Assembly (NCBI RefSeq): GCF_029504655.1
Contig: NZ_JAQFIL010000001.1
Span: forward strand, 2,175,001 to 2,239,000
Reading direction: 5' to 3'
DNA from: Catalinimonas alkaloidigena
GTDB lineage: Bacteria > Bacteroidota > Bacteroidia > Cytophagales > Cyclobacteriaceae
DNA: 64,000 bases
Each line of letters begins with the position of its first letter. The first letter of the stretch is position 1. Below, in pieces: positions 43,913-53,029 of the stretch. Under the pieces are notes generated by a model. That model saw nothing but the letters and a program-made list of their open reading frames with translations. It had not been told where the DNA came from and ran no database searches. The position numbers were made by a program, and so were the translations under genes.

Positions 43913-44199
43913 GCTGCGAGAATGGTTTATACATTGATGCCGCCAAAAATATCAAAATTTTTCTCATTAGCTCGTATCACTTCATTTATGATTCACTGAA
44001 GTAAGGCTAAGCAAAACAAATAAATACTGTGAATTAACCATTGTAGATTTTATTCCACAGTTTGAGATGGATTTGTTAATTGCTTGCCCCAAAAATAGTT
44101 TAGATATAAATCACTAATATTTGATTATCAGTAACTTATGCAAATAGGGCGTGTTTTTGTGCTCAACATAATACATTTTTTAACCAAAAAGCTTCAGTT

Positions 44200-44364
44200 A
44201 TGCTTAAATGGACAGTAATATTTTTGATCGTAGCCTTAGTAGCTGCAGTACTTGGATTTGGCGGTATCGCCTCTGGTGCAGCATCAATTGCTAAGATTTT
44301 ATTCTTTATTTTCTTAGTACTATTTGTGATTTCCCTGATTATGGGATTTGTGAGAAAAAACTGA
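44200..44364 (+). CDS. DUF1328 mini membrane protein (YtjA-like)
   Basis: A 54-residue protein from ATG 44200, too short for a default ORF list. It reads [20 protein letters not shown], then [16 protein letters not shown] and a second TM ending MGFVRKN. Two TM helices, the FGGIASGAA loop and the length are exactly those of DUF1328/YtjA proteins. The function is unknown. Promoter region: the 287-base gap from 43913 holds AT-rich sequence without a clear -7 element. A strong terminator follows. Confidence 0.88.
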   Translation: MLKWTVIFLIVALVAAVLGFGGIASGAASIAKILFFIFLVLFVISLIMGFVRKN

Positions 44365-44373
44365 CATTAAAAT

Positions 44374-44410
44374 GCCCTTGACAATATTCTTTTGTCGAGG
44401 GCTTTTTTTT
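44374..44410 (+). terminator. Terminator of the DUF1328 gene
   Basis: GCCCTTGACAA (44374-44384) pairs with TTGTCGAGGGC (44392-44402), 11 pairs with one G-U, followed by eight T. It also lies at the end of the convergent DUF3857 gene (stop at 44419). Confidence 0.88.
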
Positions 44411-44418
44411 AAGCTACA

Positions 44419-46326
44419 TCAGGTTGATTTCTTGAGCACTATTTTTTGAGCGTCTTTCTGAGCAACCCGCTCGTAAAACTCCACTAATTCAGCATAGGAA
44501 GAAGAGGGGAAATTTCCTTTGTTGGCTTTAAACGTGCGCGTATAAACAATTTTACCTTGTTCTTCCTTAAACGTAATTGAATACTCTCCAAAATCTGATA
44601 CTATAATAGAAGATTCCGGAATGTACTCGGGATGCATATTTTCAGGGATGAGATAGGTAATGGTATCAGTATCTACAAAAGCTTTGGTAGTCACTACATC
44701 ATGCATTCTATCTTTCAAATCCGGAGGAGTTCCATCCAATTGGTTTAAGAGATTAGGGGTAAAGAAAAGTCTTGAATTACTGCTTTGCGCATATTTCTCC
44801 AGACTGATCTCTAACTTTTCCTTGATACTCGCTTTACCTTCTGCGTTTTTTATGTATTGGTATTGATTAAGGGTGAAATTTGGTATGGAAGTTTTCTGAT
44901 AAATGATCATTTCCTGTTCACTCGCAGTTACTTCAAGAATTGAACTGATATGGTCATATTGCAGCCCCTGATAAGTCGTTAGTACCTCTGCTTTTCCATG
45001 GCCTTCTTCTGCCAGTGATACTACAGCACTTCTGATTTGCAAGTTTTCATCTCTGTGATACGACTTGGTTCTTCCGATTTTGCCACCATCCTCATCGATG
45101 ATCAACACATCTCTATCACTTGTAAAATACCCTAGATAACCAAAGGGGATTTTCTGATCTGTACATTCCAGCCAGATCGTATCATTTTCAATGGGAACGC
45201 AGAGAATGGCATGGTTGAACTGCGTGCTGGGAAAATCTTTAAATATGGGTGAGGCTTGCGCGCCGGCTCTGATCAAAGTGTAGTAACTGTCTATTCCGGC
45301 GGTTTTTAAGAGAGCTTTGGTATAATTTGTTAAGGCTTTACAATCCCCGTAACCCACATTATCTACCGTGATAGCATCAAAAGGTTGATACCCCCCGATG
45401 CCTAACTGTATACTAACATAACGAGTTTTAGATTGCATATATTCATAAATCAAACGTATCTGTTCACGCTTGTCATCAACATGATTTATCAGTTTGAGCA
45501 CTTCGTCTTGGGTGGCCTCAGGAAGGATGTCTTTACCGGCATTGAGCTTTTTGACCCAAAGGCCAAAGTTTTCCCAGCTTTCCATATTGCCGGCATAGCC
45601 TTCAAATTCAAAATCATTGGGAGCGAAATAAACAGTAGGAACGAGCTGTGAAAATTCAGGACTTAATGGCTCCTTTTTCAGAGCTGCAAAGTTTTCAAGG
45701 GTCCAGGTAGAAGTTTGTACTTCATCTGAGGTGCTGATTACAGGGTCTTCATGTATGTTGTTAACTTTGTATCGGTAACTTATGTCTTTAGGTGTCGTGA
45801 TGCTAAAGACAGATTTTTCTACGGCATGTTGATCCGCACCTACCGGGTCCCAGTCAGGATAGTAAAACAAACCATCAAACTCTATCTCATAACTATATTC
45901 TATGGTGTAGGGATACTGATGACTGTTATACATATAATAAATCATGCGGTTGTCATCATAAAGTGAGTATGAGGCGTTCGAGCTGAAATCTTCCATCTCA
46001 TTTTTTTTGACTTTTTTTATGACCTCACCCTTTGCGTCATAAATTGTACAGGAGATGTTTTTTACCTTGCGCTGGGGATCATAAGAGATATACAAAGGCG
46101 CAAAATTGTCTCCGTGTTGATTAAGGATAGTAATTGCTCTGTGCACTTCTAATTTCGCTTCATCTATGGCTTTAACCTTAAATGTTTCTTCTTCTAAGCG
46201 AGTTACGGCATCAGCATTGACTCTAAGTTTGTCATCCAGTTTGCTGATATTGTATTTTGGTACACTATTCGCCCAAGCCATCATGCTCAGCAATAAGAAA
46301 GGCAAACACATAATATAAATTCTCAT
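44419..46326 (-). CDS. DUF3857 / transglutaminase-like exported protein, active-site intact
   Basis: The 635-residue protein has a signal peptide (MCLPFLLLSMMAWANS), a DUF3857 domain (about 60-240) and a transglutaminase-like domain (about 280-400). Its catalytic triad is visible: Cys329 in GYGDCKALTNY, His372 in QFNHAILCVP and Asp390 in WLECTDQ. The C-terminal ~200 residues form the DUF3858-like region. Transglutaminase-like domains of this sort act as cysteine hydrolases, perhaps on peptides or isopeptide bonds; the substrate is unknown. The ATG overlaps the upstream gene's stop codon as TAATG at 46328-46324, so the two are translationally coupled. Compare its partner, which lacks the Cys and His. 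Confidence 0.85.
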   Translation of the reverse strand: MRIYIMCLPFLLLSMMAWANSVPKYNISKLDDKLRVNADAVTRLEEETFKVKAIDEAKLEVHRAITILNQHGDNFAPLYISYDPQRKVKNISCTIYDAKGEVIKKVKKNEMEDFSSNASYSLYDDNRMIYYMYNSHQYPYTIEYSYEIEFDGLFYYPDWDPVGADQHAVEKSVFSITTPKDISYRYKVNNIHEDPVISTSDEVQTSTWTLENFAALKKEPLSPEFSQLVPTVYFAPNDFEFEGYAGNMESWENFGLWVKKLNAGKDILPEATQDEVLKLINHVDDKREQIRLIYEYMQSKTRYVSIQLGIGGYQPFDAITVDNVGYGDCKALTNYTKALLKTAGIDSYYTLIRAGAQASPIFKDFPSTQFNHAILCVPIENDTIWLECTDQKIPFGYLGYFTSDRDVLIIDEDGGKIGRTKSYHRDENLQIRSAVVSLAEEGHGKAEVLTTYQGLQYDHISSILEVTASEQEMIIYQKTSIPNFTLNQYQYIKNAEGKASIKEKLEISLEKYAQSSNSRLFFTPNLLNQLDGTPPDLKDRMHDVVTTKAFVDTDTITYLIPENMHPEYIPESSIIVSDFGEYSITFKEEQGKIVYTRTFKANKGNFPSSSYAELVEFYERVAQKDAQKIVLKKST

Positions 46327-48383
46327 TATTCAGACTTTTGAATTTTACGTAAAACGATTTGTTCTGCTTGCTTGGCAACGATGAGGTTATAAAACTCTCT
46401 CAGATTCGGGTATTCCTGAGCGTAAAATCTACTCTTATTGATTTCAAGCTTATTGACCACCTGTATGATATGTCCTATTTGCTTAATTTGATATATGAAG
46501 CGGGCATTACTTTCAGGTAAGGCGATGATTAAATCTTCAGGTAGCTCTTCGACCTCATAACCTTCAGGAAGGTTAAGGTTCATCATGTACATTTGTTTGT
46601 TGGTATAGGCATAATCCACAGGATACATCCTGTCTTTTAGTTTGAAGGGGTTTTCCTTGATCTGGTCAATTAATACCGGGTTGAAATAAATCAGATTACC
46701 CGCCTGTAGTATGCCATCAGTAGTAGTAATTTCAATGTCTTCTTCTAATGATTCATAAACGTCCTTCCATTTGTCAGCTGCATAGTGAGTAATATTCCAA
46801 CCAGCGTTTTCTTTTTCTAGATCTTCTCTTCTTTTCTCCTCTTTTTGATGATACTTTTGTCTTAATTTGAGTGCCTGGTAGTCACTGGCCGACACCTTTA
46901 TATTAGCTTCCAACTGTCTGTCTTGATTAAAAGATACATTTGCGACCATCATCATTTTGGAGTCTGCGTTATTCAACGCATCAAGATTAACCCATTTTTC
47001 ACCTTGCGCTTCTGAAATAATTCTGCCCATTCCATTGAGACAACGGACAGGAAGTAAGTTGTAGGGACAATTTTGTTCAGTCGCGTCCAGCAGTAGGCTT
47101 TGTCCTTCTATATTAACCTGGACGATGACATAATTATATTGTTTAAGCATGGGATAAGAGGAAATCATCATACCATGGGAACGGGTGCTCAGGGCCACCG
47201 GCTCTGCCTGAATTCCTAAAGCTCTCAGCATCGCGATTAAAGTAAGGTTGATGTCTGCAGAATTTCCTGACTGTTCATCCAGGGTTTTCTTGCTAGTTTG
47301 TCCGGCAAACAAACTTTGTTCACCATTCCAGCGCACTTCATCCCGCATATACGAGTAGAGAATAGCCAGTTTTTTCAAATGATCTGTTACGCCCGCGCTA
47401 AGTTCATCAGCTAACTTTTTTACGGCTCCTTTCTTGTCAATGATACTTCCAAACTGCTCGGCATCAAGCAATTCTTTATCAATGTCTTCCCAGCTTGTGG
47501 TAAATATCTTCATGGTTTCACCCGGAAACTGAATGCTGGAGAGTTCAAAAGAAACCTTCATCACATAGTCATCCATGGTTGTGATATAAGGCTCCTCCAC
47601 AAGTGCAGGAATATCTCTTGCAGCCCATCTTTCTGTATGTACCGTAAAATTTAATGAATGATTTTTATATTGAGTATGTACCTGAGCATCCCGAAAGCCA
47701 TTTCCTCCATGTCTGGTTTTGGATGAAAAGTTGAACATGTCTGATTTATTACCTGTCTCATGTATGGTTAGCGGATAATACCCTCTCTGAAACTGCTTAT
47801 AATTGAAATATTCAGGTATTGCTACGTTATACTCACTCCATATTACTGGTATTTCTTTCTGGAATTCCCAGTCTTGTAAATTGAATAAAAAATCAGATGT
47901 AATCGTATATTCATATTCAAGTACAGAGCCTACTTTAACCGCTGGCATTGTAAATTTAGCGATGTCATAATTTTCACTATACTTTTCAATAAACTCACTG
48001 CTGTTCCTCAGCTTTTCTTTCTTCTGCTTACCGTCAATCAAGTTATAGGTATAGCCTTTTACTCCAGTGATGCCTTCTTTTTCACTACCGTCACGATAAA
48101 GGGGTATTTCTACATTTGCGTGCTCATAACCATCAGATGTAAGGATTTTAATTCTTGTATGTCTGGTAAATTTCAATTTGATCCCTGAAGCTTGATTATA
48201 AATGAACCTGGTATGACCTATATCACTTAATACCACTGCCGATGCACTGCTGTCCCGAGGATACACCTCCATCAAAAGTTCTTCCTCACTGATTTTTCCA
48301 AATTTTATCTCCTGATGCTGTCCGAATAATAATAGGGGAAATGTAATAAATGTAACCAACAGTAAATAATACGCACTTTTCAT
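46326..48383 (-). CDS. DUF3857 / transglutaminase-like exported protein, active-site lost
   Basis: The 685-residue protein has a signal peptide (MKSAYYLLLVTFITFPLLLF), a DUF3857 domain (about 60-270) and a transglutaminase fold. Where the intact partner has Cys, His and Asp, this has Ser375 (SGNSADINL), Tyr418 (QYNYVIVQV) and Asp433 (LLLDATEQNCP). A DUF3858-like region ends it. It should retain the fold without the cysteine hydrolase activity. It is the first gene of a two-gene unit and the stop overlaps the start of the active partner by one base. It could act as a binding or regulatory subunit; this is inference. Confidence 0.82.
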   Translation of the reverse strand: MKSAYYLLLVTFITFPLLLFGQHQEIKFGKISEEELLMEVYPRDSSASAVVLSDIGHTRFIYNQASGIKLKFTRHTRIKILTSDGYEHANVEIPLYRDGSEKEGITGVKGYTYNLIDGKQKKEKLRNSSEFIEKYSENYDIAKFTMPAVKVGSVLEYEYTITSDFLFNLQDWEFQKEIPVIWSEYNVAIPEYFNYKQFQRGYYPLTIHETGNKSDMFNFSSKTRHGGNGFRDAQVHTQYKNHSLNFTVHTERWAARDIPALVEEPYITTMDDYVMKVSFELSSIQFPGETMKIFTTSWEDIDKELLDAEQFGSIIDKKGAVKKLADELSAGVTDHLKKLAILYSYMRDEVRWNGEQSLFAGQTSKKTLDEQSGNSADINLTLIAMLRALGIQAEPVALSTRSHGMMISSYPMLKQYNYVIVQVNIEGQSLLLDATEQNCPYNLLPVRCLNGMGRIISEAQGEKWVNLDALNNADSKMMMVANVSFNQDRQLEANIKVSASDYQALKLRQKYHQKEEKRREDLEKENAGWNITHYAADKWKDVYESLEEDIEITTTDGILQAGNLIYFNPVLIDQIKENPFKLKDRMYPVDYAYTNKQMYMMNLNLPEGYEVEELPEDLIIALPESNARFIYQIKQIGHIIQVVNKLEINKSRFYAQEYPNLREFYNLIVAKQAEQIVLRKIQKSE

Positions 48384-48605
48384 TTTTATAACTTAAAACT
48401 TAATAATTATACAAATATTACATATATAATTTAATAATGAAAATTAAAATAAAAAAAGTTATATAAATATGGTTGAAATGATTGGGTGCAATGACAATTA
48501 AGAATATCCCATCATGAGGGAAAGTGTATAGCGAATAGCCTGAATCGGGATCAAAAGCGTAAGAAAAATTTACAGTAAATCAGTATTAGTTTAACTTGAG
48601 TTTGG

Positions 48606-48613
48606 TATTTTTG
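48606..48613 (+). promoter_or_regulatory. -7 promoter element of yebC
   Basis: TATTTTTG matches TAnnTTTG exactly and lies 52 bases before ATG 48666, giving a leader of about 46 bases. No strong -33 element was seen at the usual distance. It sits in the 282-base gap that is divergent from the DUF3857 pair. Confidence 0.45.
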
Positions 48614-48665
48614 CGCGTTCAAAATCCGGCGTGAAAGTTAAATTAGGCCATAAAATATAAGTATT

Positions 48666-49379
48666 ATGGGAAGAGCATTTGAGTATCGCAGAGCAGCCAA
48701 AGAGAAACGGTGGGACAAAATGTCAAAGGTGTTTCCTAAGCTGGCTAAAGCTATTACTGTAGCGGCAAAAGAAGGTGGTACTGATCCTGACATGAATGCC
48801 AAGCTTCGTACTGCCATTCAGAATGCAAAAGGGCAAAATATGCCCAAAGATAACATTGAAGCAGCAATCAAAAGAGCATCAGGTAAAGATGCGGATGATT
48901 ATGTTGAGGTCAATTATGAAGGCAAAGGTCCCCATGGCGTGTTAGTATTTGTGGAGTGTGCCACAGATAATACAACCCGTACGGTAGCTAATGTGAAATC
49001 ATATTTCAATAAGTCAGGGGGGACATTGGTGCCTACCGGCTCACTTGAATTTATGTTTAATCGCAAGGCTGTCTTTGAATTTGAAAAACCAGAAGGACTG
49101 GATGTGGAAGAACTGGAACTGGAGTTGATAGATGCAGGGCTTGAAGATATAGAGGAAGGTGAGGAAGGAATGTATTATGCTTATGCTGACTATACCAACT
49201 TCGGATCATTGTCACATGCTTTTGAAGAGAAAAAAATAGAAGTAAATAATGCTTCTCTAAAACGTTTTCCCAATACAGAAGTAGAATTTAGTGAAGAAGA
49301 TATGCTCGAGATTGAAAAGCTTATTGACAAGCTTGAAGATGATGATGATGTACAGGCAGTGTATACCAATATTGCCTGA
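48666..49379 (+). CDS. yebC: YebC/PmpR family protein
   Basis: The 237-residue protein is a clear YebC/TACO1 relative. Its N-terminus [21 protein letters not shown] and [19 protein letters not shown], with [15 protein letters not shown], are family hallmarks, as are [19 protein letters not shown] and [18 protein letters not shown]. Mitochondrial and bacterial relatives help ribosomes through proline-rich stalls; older names call it a transcriptional regulator. Its acidic C-terminus ([13 protein letters not shown]) is typical. It has its own promoter and a perfect terminator, and is monocistronic. Confidence 0.93.
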   Translation: MGRAFEYRRAAKEKRWDKMSKVFPKLAKAITVAAKEGGTDPDMNAKLRTAIQNAKGQNMPKDNIEAAIKRASGKDADDYVEVNYEGKGPHGVLVFVECATDNTTRTVANVKSYFNKSGGTLVPTGSLEFMFNRKAVFEFEKPEGLDVEELELELIDAGLEDIEEGEEGMYYAYADYTNFGSLSHAFEEKKIEVNNASLKRFPNTEVEFSEEDMLEIEKLIDKLEDDDDVQAVYTNIA

Positions 49380-49403
49380 CAATCTTCATCTCAAATTTTT
49401 TAG

Positions 49404-49432
49404 AAGCGTGGTCAATTGACCACGCTTTTTTT
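49404..49432 (+). terminator. Perfect terminator after yebC
   Basis: AAGCGTGGTC (49404-49413), AATT, GACCACGCTT (49418-49427), followed by T to 49432. The stem is a perfect 10-bp palindrome. Confidence 0.92.
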
Positions 49433-49625
49433 ATTCATTTGTAGCATCAAACAAGGCTTTAAAGCTTTGCACACTTCTGTCGGTAGTGATGTCCTTACTA
49501 AAAGCTTCCAGAAAGTTGCTGTTGCCGGTCCATATGGTTTACATCATGCCTCAAAATAGCTTTACCAGTTTAGGGTTTACCTGCCGCTTAAACTCTTTAT
49601 ATTCTTCTCATTGTTTTACCGTAAC
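49431..49625 (-). pseudogene. Decayed reading-frame remnant
   Basis: One minus-strand frame reads KPEVTVKQ, stop, EEYKEFKRQVNPKLVKLF, stop, GMM, stop, TIWTGNSNFLEAF, then SKDITTDRSVQSFKALFDATN and a stop at 49431-49433. Over about 63 codons, the coding-like residue pattern is broken by three stops. The family is not recognised. It lies directly downstream of the yebC terminator and in the same gene graveyard as the lipoprotein remnant. Confidence 0.4.
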
Positions 49626-49739
49626 TTCTGGTTTAAGCCAACAAAATAGAAATTCTCTATGAGGTAAAAAATCAGAAAAAGTACAGCCAAAGATTATCCA
49701 TTTTCACTTAAGGTGCTTGCTGAATTCCAAAAAAATATT

Positions 49740-50005
49740 TTTATACCATCCCCACTTCTTCAGCTTACGGCAATTTACAAATGATGTAAAAGTTGAAAGT
49801 ATCAATGGTACCTTCTATATGATGAGTAATGACTTAATTTTAAAAGCGATCATTATAACGGAAAAACCCTTCCTTATTTTGAACTTCATAAGATTTACCC
49901 TCCTCACCTTCGCAATGCGGCTCTTTAGGTGTACAAGCATTAAACCGCAAAACAGCATTATGAATAGTAGAGTGATCTTTAACAACTTTGAAAAGTTTCT
50001 ATTTA
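49740..50005 (-). pseudogene. Decayed small lipoprotein gene
   Basis: On the minus strand, one frame encodes a signal-like NFSKLLKITLLFIMLFCGLM up to about 49940. The next frame continues with ACTPKEPHCEGEEGKSYEV and later YNDRF, two TAA stops, then HHIEGTIDTFNFYIICKLP, stop. The parts join as a lipoprotein: a hydrophobic leader, a Cys near the switch, and a C-terminal sequence close to the 'CNLP' motif of Bacteroidota lipoproteins. One frameshift and three stop codons are needed. The family function is unknown. It occupies the middle of the 825-base gap 49380-50204. Confidence 0.55.
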
Positions 50006-50204
50006 GACCCTGGAGACTAAATTTAAGTTGGAATTTTAGGTAGGCCGTAACGAATTAAGCTAGCAGAAATATATCCGTAGAAAAATTTAATAAGCATGTT
50101 TAGAAGGAGCCTAAATAGTACTGATGTAAGCTACAAGTATTGGCCCATCGGTTTATCTTAAAATTAAGTATTAACTAGCTTGATAAAAATTCCTTTAGTT
50201 ACTT

Positions 50205-50405
50205 ATGATAAAGCTATTCCTTCTGGTTGTTACTTATATGGTCATGATCATTCAACTGATCACCGTATTGAGTACAGATTATAGTAAGGTTAAAGTATAT
50301 GCCCAAACAGACCTGAAAATAAATCTTTTGATATTATTAGCACTGGTCTTTATGGTAGGGGTGCTCAGTAGAAAGCTGATTAAAGAAATGTTAGCTGAAA
50401 AGTAA
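50205..50405 (+). CDS. Small two-TM membrane protein, hypothetical
   Basis: The 66-residue frame from ATG 50205 has two hydrophobic helices, MIKLFLLVVTYMVMIIQLIT and INLLILLALVFMVGVLS, joined by a polar loop with STDYSKVKVYAQTD, and a basic/acidic tail KLIKEMLAEK. It is credible as a small inner-membrane protein. No family is recognised. There is no clear promoter or ribosome binding site, and the surrounding sequence is decayed. Confidence 0.4.
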   Translation: MIKLFLLVVTYMVMIIQLITVLSTDYSKVKVYAQTDLKINLLILLALVFMVGVLSRKLIKEMLAEK

Positions 50406-50453
50406 CTGACTGTGACTACACAAAAATGAAACGATTTATCTTATTGCTTAAAA

Positions 50454-52424
50454 CTAAACGCTAGGGCTCTTTTCTGTTTTATTAGGTTCCTCTACGGATA
50501 GTATAAGAGAAAAGTAAAAAGAACTACCTTCCCCCAGCGTGCTTTCTACCCATATTTCCCCTCCGTTTTTGATCACAAAATCTTTGCACAGCATCAGACC
50601 TAAGCCGGTACCTTTCTCATTAGCAGTACCCCGGGTACTAAATGAAGTGTCACTAAATATTTTATCAAGATTATCTTTTTCAATTCCCGTTCCTGTGTCT
50701 TGAATACACATGACTGCAAAGCCATCCTGGTAAGCAAGCCGGACATAAATCTCGTCATTTGGCCTACAAAACTTTATTGCATTGGAAAGAAGGTTTTGGA
50801 GCACAATCTGAATCATGATTTCATCAGCATACACAAAAACATCATCTTGAATCTCATTGTTCAGGCTTATGTTTTTGTGTACTGCCTGATGTTGCAGTAA
50901 TTCAATCTTCAGACTGGCGATTTTTTTCAGGTTAATGATTTCTGAATTAATCTCCGGACCCTCAAGCTGGTTTTTTGCCCAGTGTAATAAGTTGTCCAAT
51001 AGCGTATTGGTATAGCTAACGTTCTTAATAAGTTCAGGAAGAAAAGCTTTAAATTCTTTGTTATCAATCAAGCCTCTCTGAACAAGCTCAAGGCTGCCGG
51101 AAAGAGAGTTCAATGGACTCCTTAAATCATGAGAAATGATTGAAAACAGCTTGTTTTTCAATTGGTTCAGGTCTTGGAATTTATCTGCCTGAGCAGCCAT
51201 TTCTTCCTTTTGACGGTTGATTTCTTCGTTTTTAAATTGTAGTAATTTATTATCTGTTGTTTTTTGATGTTTACTGCGGTAGAGCACTATTGCCAGCATA
51301 GCGATTGCTACAAGTAATAGTGATAATATATATATAGAAGCAGTTTGTTTTTGGCGAATCTCCTTTTCAAGAATTTTTTCTTTAGAGAGCATCAAAATTT
51401 CTTTTTGCTGTTGCTCAAAGTCATGAAAGTTTATTTTCTCCTGAACATCTTCACTTTGTACACTGTCCTTATAAATGTTAAACAAACTTAGGAAGTGATA
51501 GGCACTGTCATATTGATGTGTTTTGGCGTAAACATGCGAAAGTGTTTCATAACATACAAACATTAATTCTTTCACACCAGTAGCCTCAGCTTTTTTGACG
51601 GCATCTAATGCCAGCGATTTTGCAACTTCAATACTGTCCTGAAAAAGCTTTACCTCGGCAAGCATTTGTTTGTTTCTTATAATCATTCGCTCATCGTTAA
51701 ATGATTGAGATGATTTTAGGCTGGTTTTAAGGTGTTTTTCAGCCTGTAAGTATTCTTTTCTTCTAAAAAATACATCAGAATGATTAAAAGATAATATCGG
51801 CAAAATGCTCGGCCTATGCACTCTTGCGGGGGGGTGAGCTAAATTAAAATAATGGGTCGCAGAATCATAAACCCCCATCTCCAGGTAGCATTTCCCCATA
51901 TTATTATAAGTAACGGCTATCCGTTCTCCATTTTGTAAGGAAATAAAAAGGGGCAGGGCTCGTCGGTAATACGATAAAGCAGCTTTATGATTCCCAGCTG
52001 CCCTGTATATAAGTCCCATACTCCCGATATTTTTAGCAATGAGGTTGTCATCCCCAATTTCATGAGCTACTTCTTTGGATTGAATGTAATACGAAAGCCC
52101 TTCTTTAAGGCTGCCTTTGGCCCAGTAGATGTTTCCTAAACAGTTAAGTGCAAGGGAATGACCTTTTGTAAAGTTGATTTGTTTGGAGAGACTGTCAATT
52201 TTTAATGCATAATGGATGGCTGAGTCAGACTCAGTGTAAATTAGCTTGTTAGCCTTTTTGTACCAATGATAAATCTTGGCGGTATCACTTTCGGTCTGAT
52301 GTAGGGGGTGTCTGGTTTTCTCGATTGGAGAAGGTTGAGCCTGTAGCTTAAATTGATAACAAAATACCAAGATGAGCACAAAAATGAGCTTAATACAAGT
52401 ATGGTATATAGTTTCTGAATGCAT
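50454..52424 (-). CDS. Hybrid-free sensor histidine kinase with periplasmic TPRs
   Basis: The 656-residue protein has a signal/anchor, then about seven TPR-like repeats up to residue 340 (GNIYWAKGSLKEGLSYYIQ, NIGSMGLIYRAAGNHKAALSYY, YNNMGKCYLEMGVYDSATHYF). One TM helix (TASIYILSLLLVAIAMLAIVLY, about 353-374) leads to a coiled coil and a HisKA domain with His432 in SIISHDLRSPLNSL. The HATPase domain has NLLSNAIKF (N-box), DTGTGIEKD (G1) and GTGLGLMLCK (G2). It senses something in the periplasm via protein-protein contacts and passes a phosphate to a response regulator that is not nearby. No response regulator, so it is an orphan kinase. Confidence 0.92.
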   Translation of the reverse strand: MHSETIYHTCIKLIFVLILVFCYQFKLQAQPSPIEKTRHPLHQTESDTAKIYHWYKKANKLIYTESDSAIHYALKIDSLSKQINFTKGHSLALNCLGNIYWAKGSLKEGLSYYIQSKEVAHEIGDDNLIAKNIGSMGLIYRAAGNHKAALSYYRRALPLFISLQNGERIAVTYNNMGKCYLEMGVYDSATHYFNLAHPPARVHRPSILPILSFNHSDVFFRRKEYLQAEKHLKTSLKSSQSFNDERMIIRNKQMLAEVKLFQDSIEVAKSLALDAVKKAEATGVKELMFVCYETLSHVYAKTHQYDSAYHFLSLFNIYKDSVQSEDVQEKINFHDFEQQQKEILMLSKEKILEKEIRQKQTASIYILSLLLVAIAMLAIVLYRSKHQKTTDNKLLQFKNEEINRQKEEMAAQADKFQDLNQLKNKLFSIISHDLRSPLNSLSGSLELVQRGLIDNKEFKAFLPELIKNVSYTNTLLDNLLHWAKNQLEGPEINSEIINLKKIASLKIELLQHQAVHKNISLNNEIQDDVFVYADEIMIQIVLQNLLSNAIKFCRPNDEIYVRLAYQDGFAVMCIQDTGTGIEKDNLDKIFSDTSFSTRGTANEKGTGLGLMLCKDFVIKNGGEIWVESTLGEGSSFYFSLILSVEEPNKTEKSPSV

Positions 52425-53029
52425 TAGGGAAAGCTTGTAAATGGCAATCAGGATTTATTCACGTATACAAATTTACTTGATGTCTACCCTCTCTATCTAA
52501 TGTCTCTGTCATCTATTCAAAAATACGCAAAACTATCCAGGATAATTCGTTGAGACACTTATTGCATTGACCTGCTTCAATGAGTAAGTGTAATAAATCA
52601 ATGATTTTTTTACTATTACATTCAATAAACTAAAGTAAATATTTAACCCGTATAATTATTTAGTTGTATAATGATAAATACATCTGTAAAAGTAGTAGGT
52701 TAGCCTTCAATTCTTCCATTATTTACTCAATTCTACGCTGTAATAATTTGCGTGTATTTATTCAAGCAAGGGCAAGAAAAAGTCAGGTTAAAGCGTTTGT
52801 AGGCACTTATCGTGGATTAATTAAGAGACTTATTTACTCAAAAAACTAAGGAGTTGTAAAAACAAACGCTGAGGTGTAATTACAAAATTTGACTTTTCAC
52901 CTAAGTAAATCAGAAGCTGGTAAGAGCAGTTGGTCATACTAATTTTAATGCGGTAAACGTTCTTTGGGGAAATGCGTAGCGAAAGCGCTACCAATTATTA
53001 ACAGGTATAGAATAAAAATTGAATGCTTT
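52425..53029. other. Gap upstream of the kinase and vWA genes
   Basis: The 605-base region is the divergent promoter zone. TGTAATA (52589-52595) and TATTACA (52614-52620) are inverted repeats with an 18-base spacer. No convincing coding frame was found; a 61-codon plus-strand frame from 52664 has a random-looking composition. No other feature is supported. Confidence 0.4.

Noticed and set aside
49717..50043. 108-codon plus-strand frame
   Set aside because: It runs antisense to the decayed lipoprotein gene, which explains the open frame; the protein has no recognisable pattern.
52664..52849. 61-codon plus-strand frame before the vWA gene
   Set aside because: No family, no plausible start context, and residue pattern looks random.
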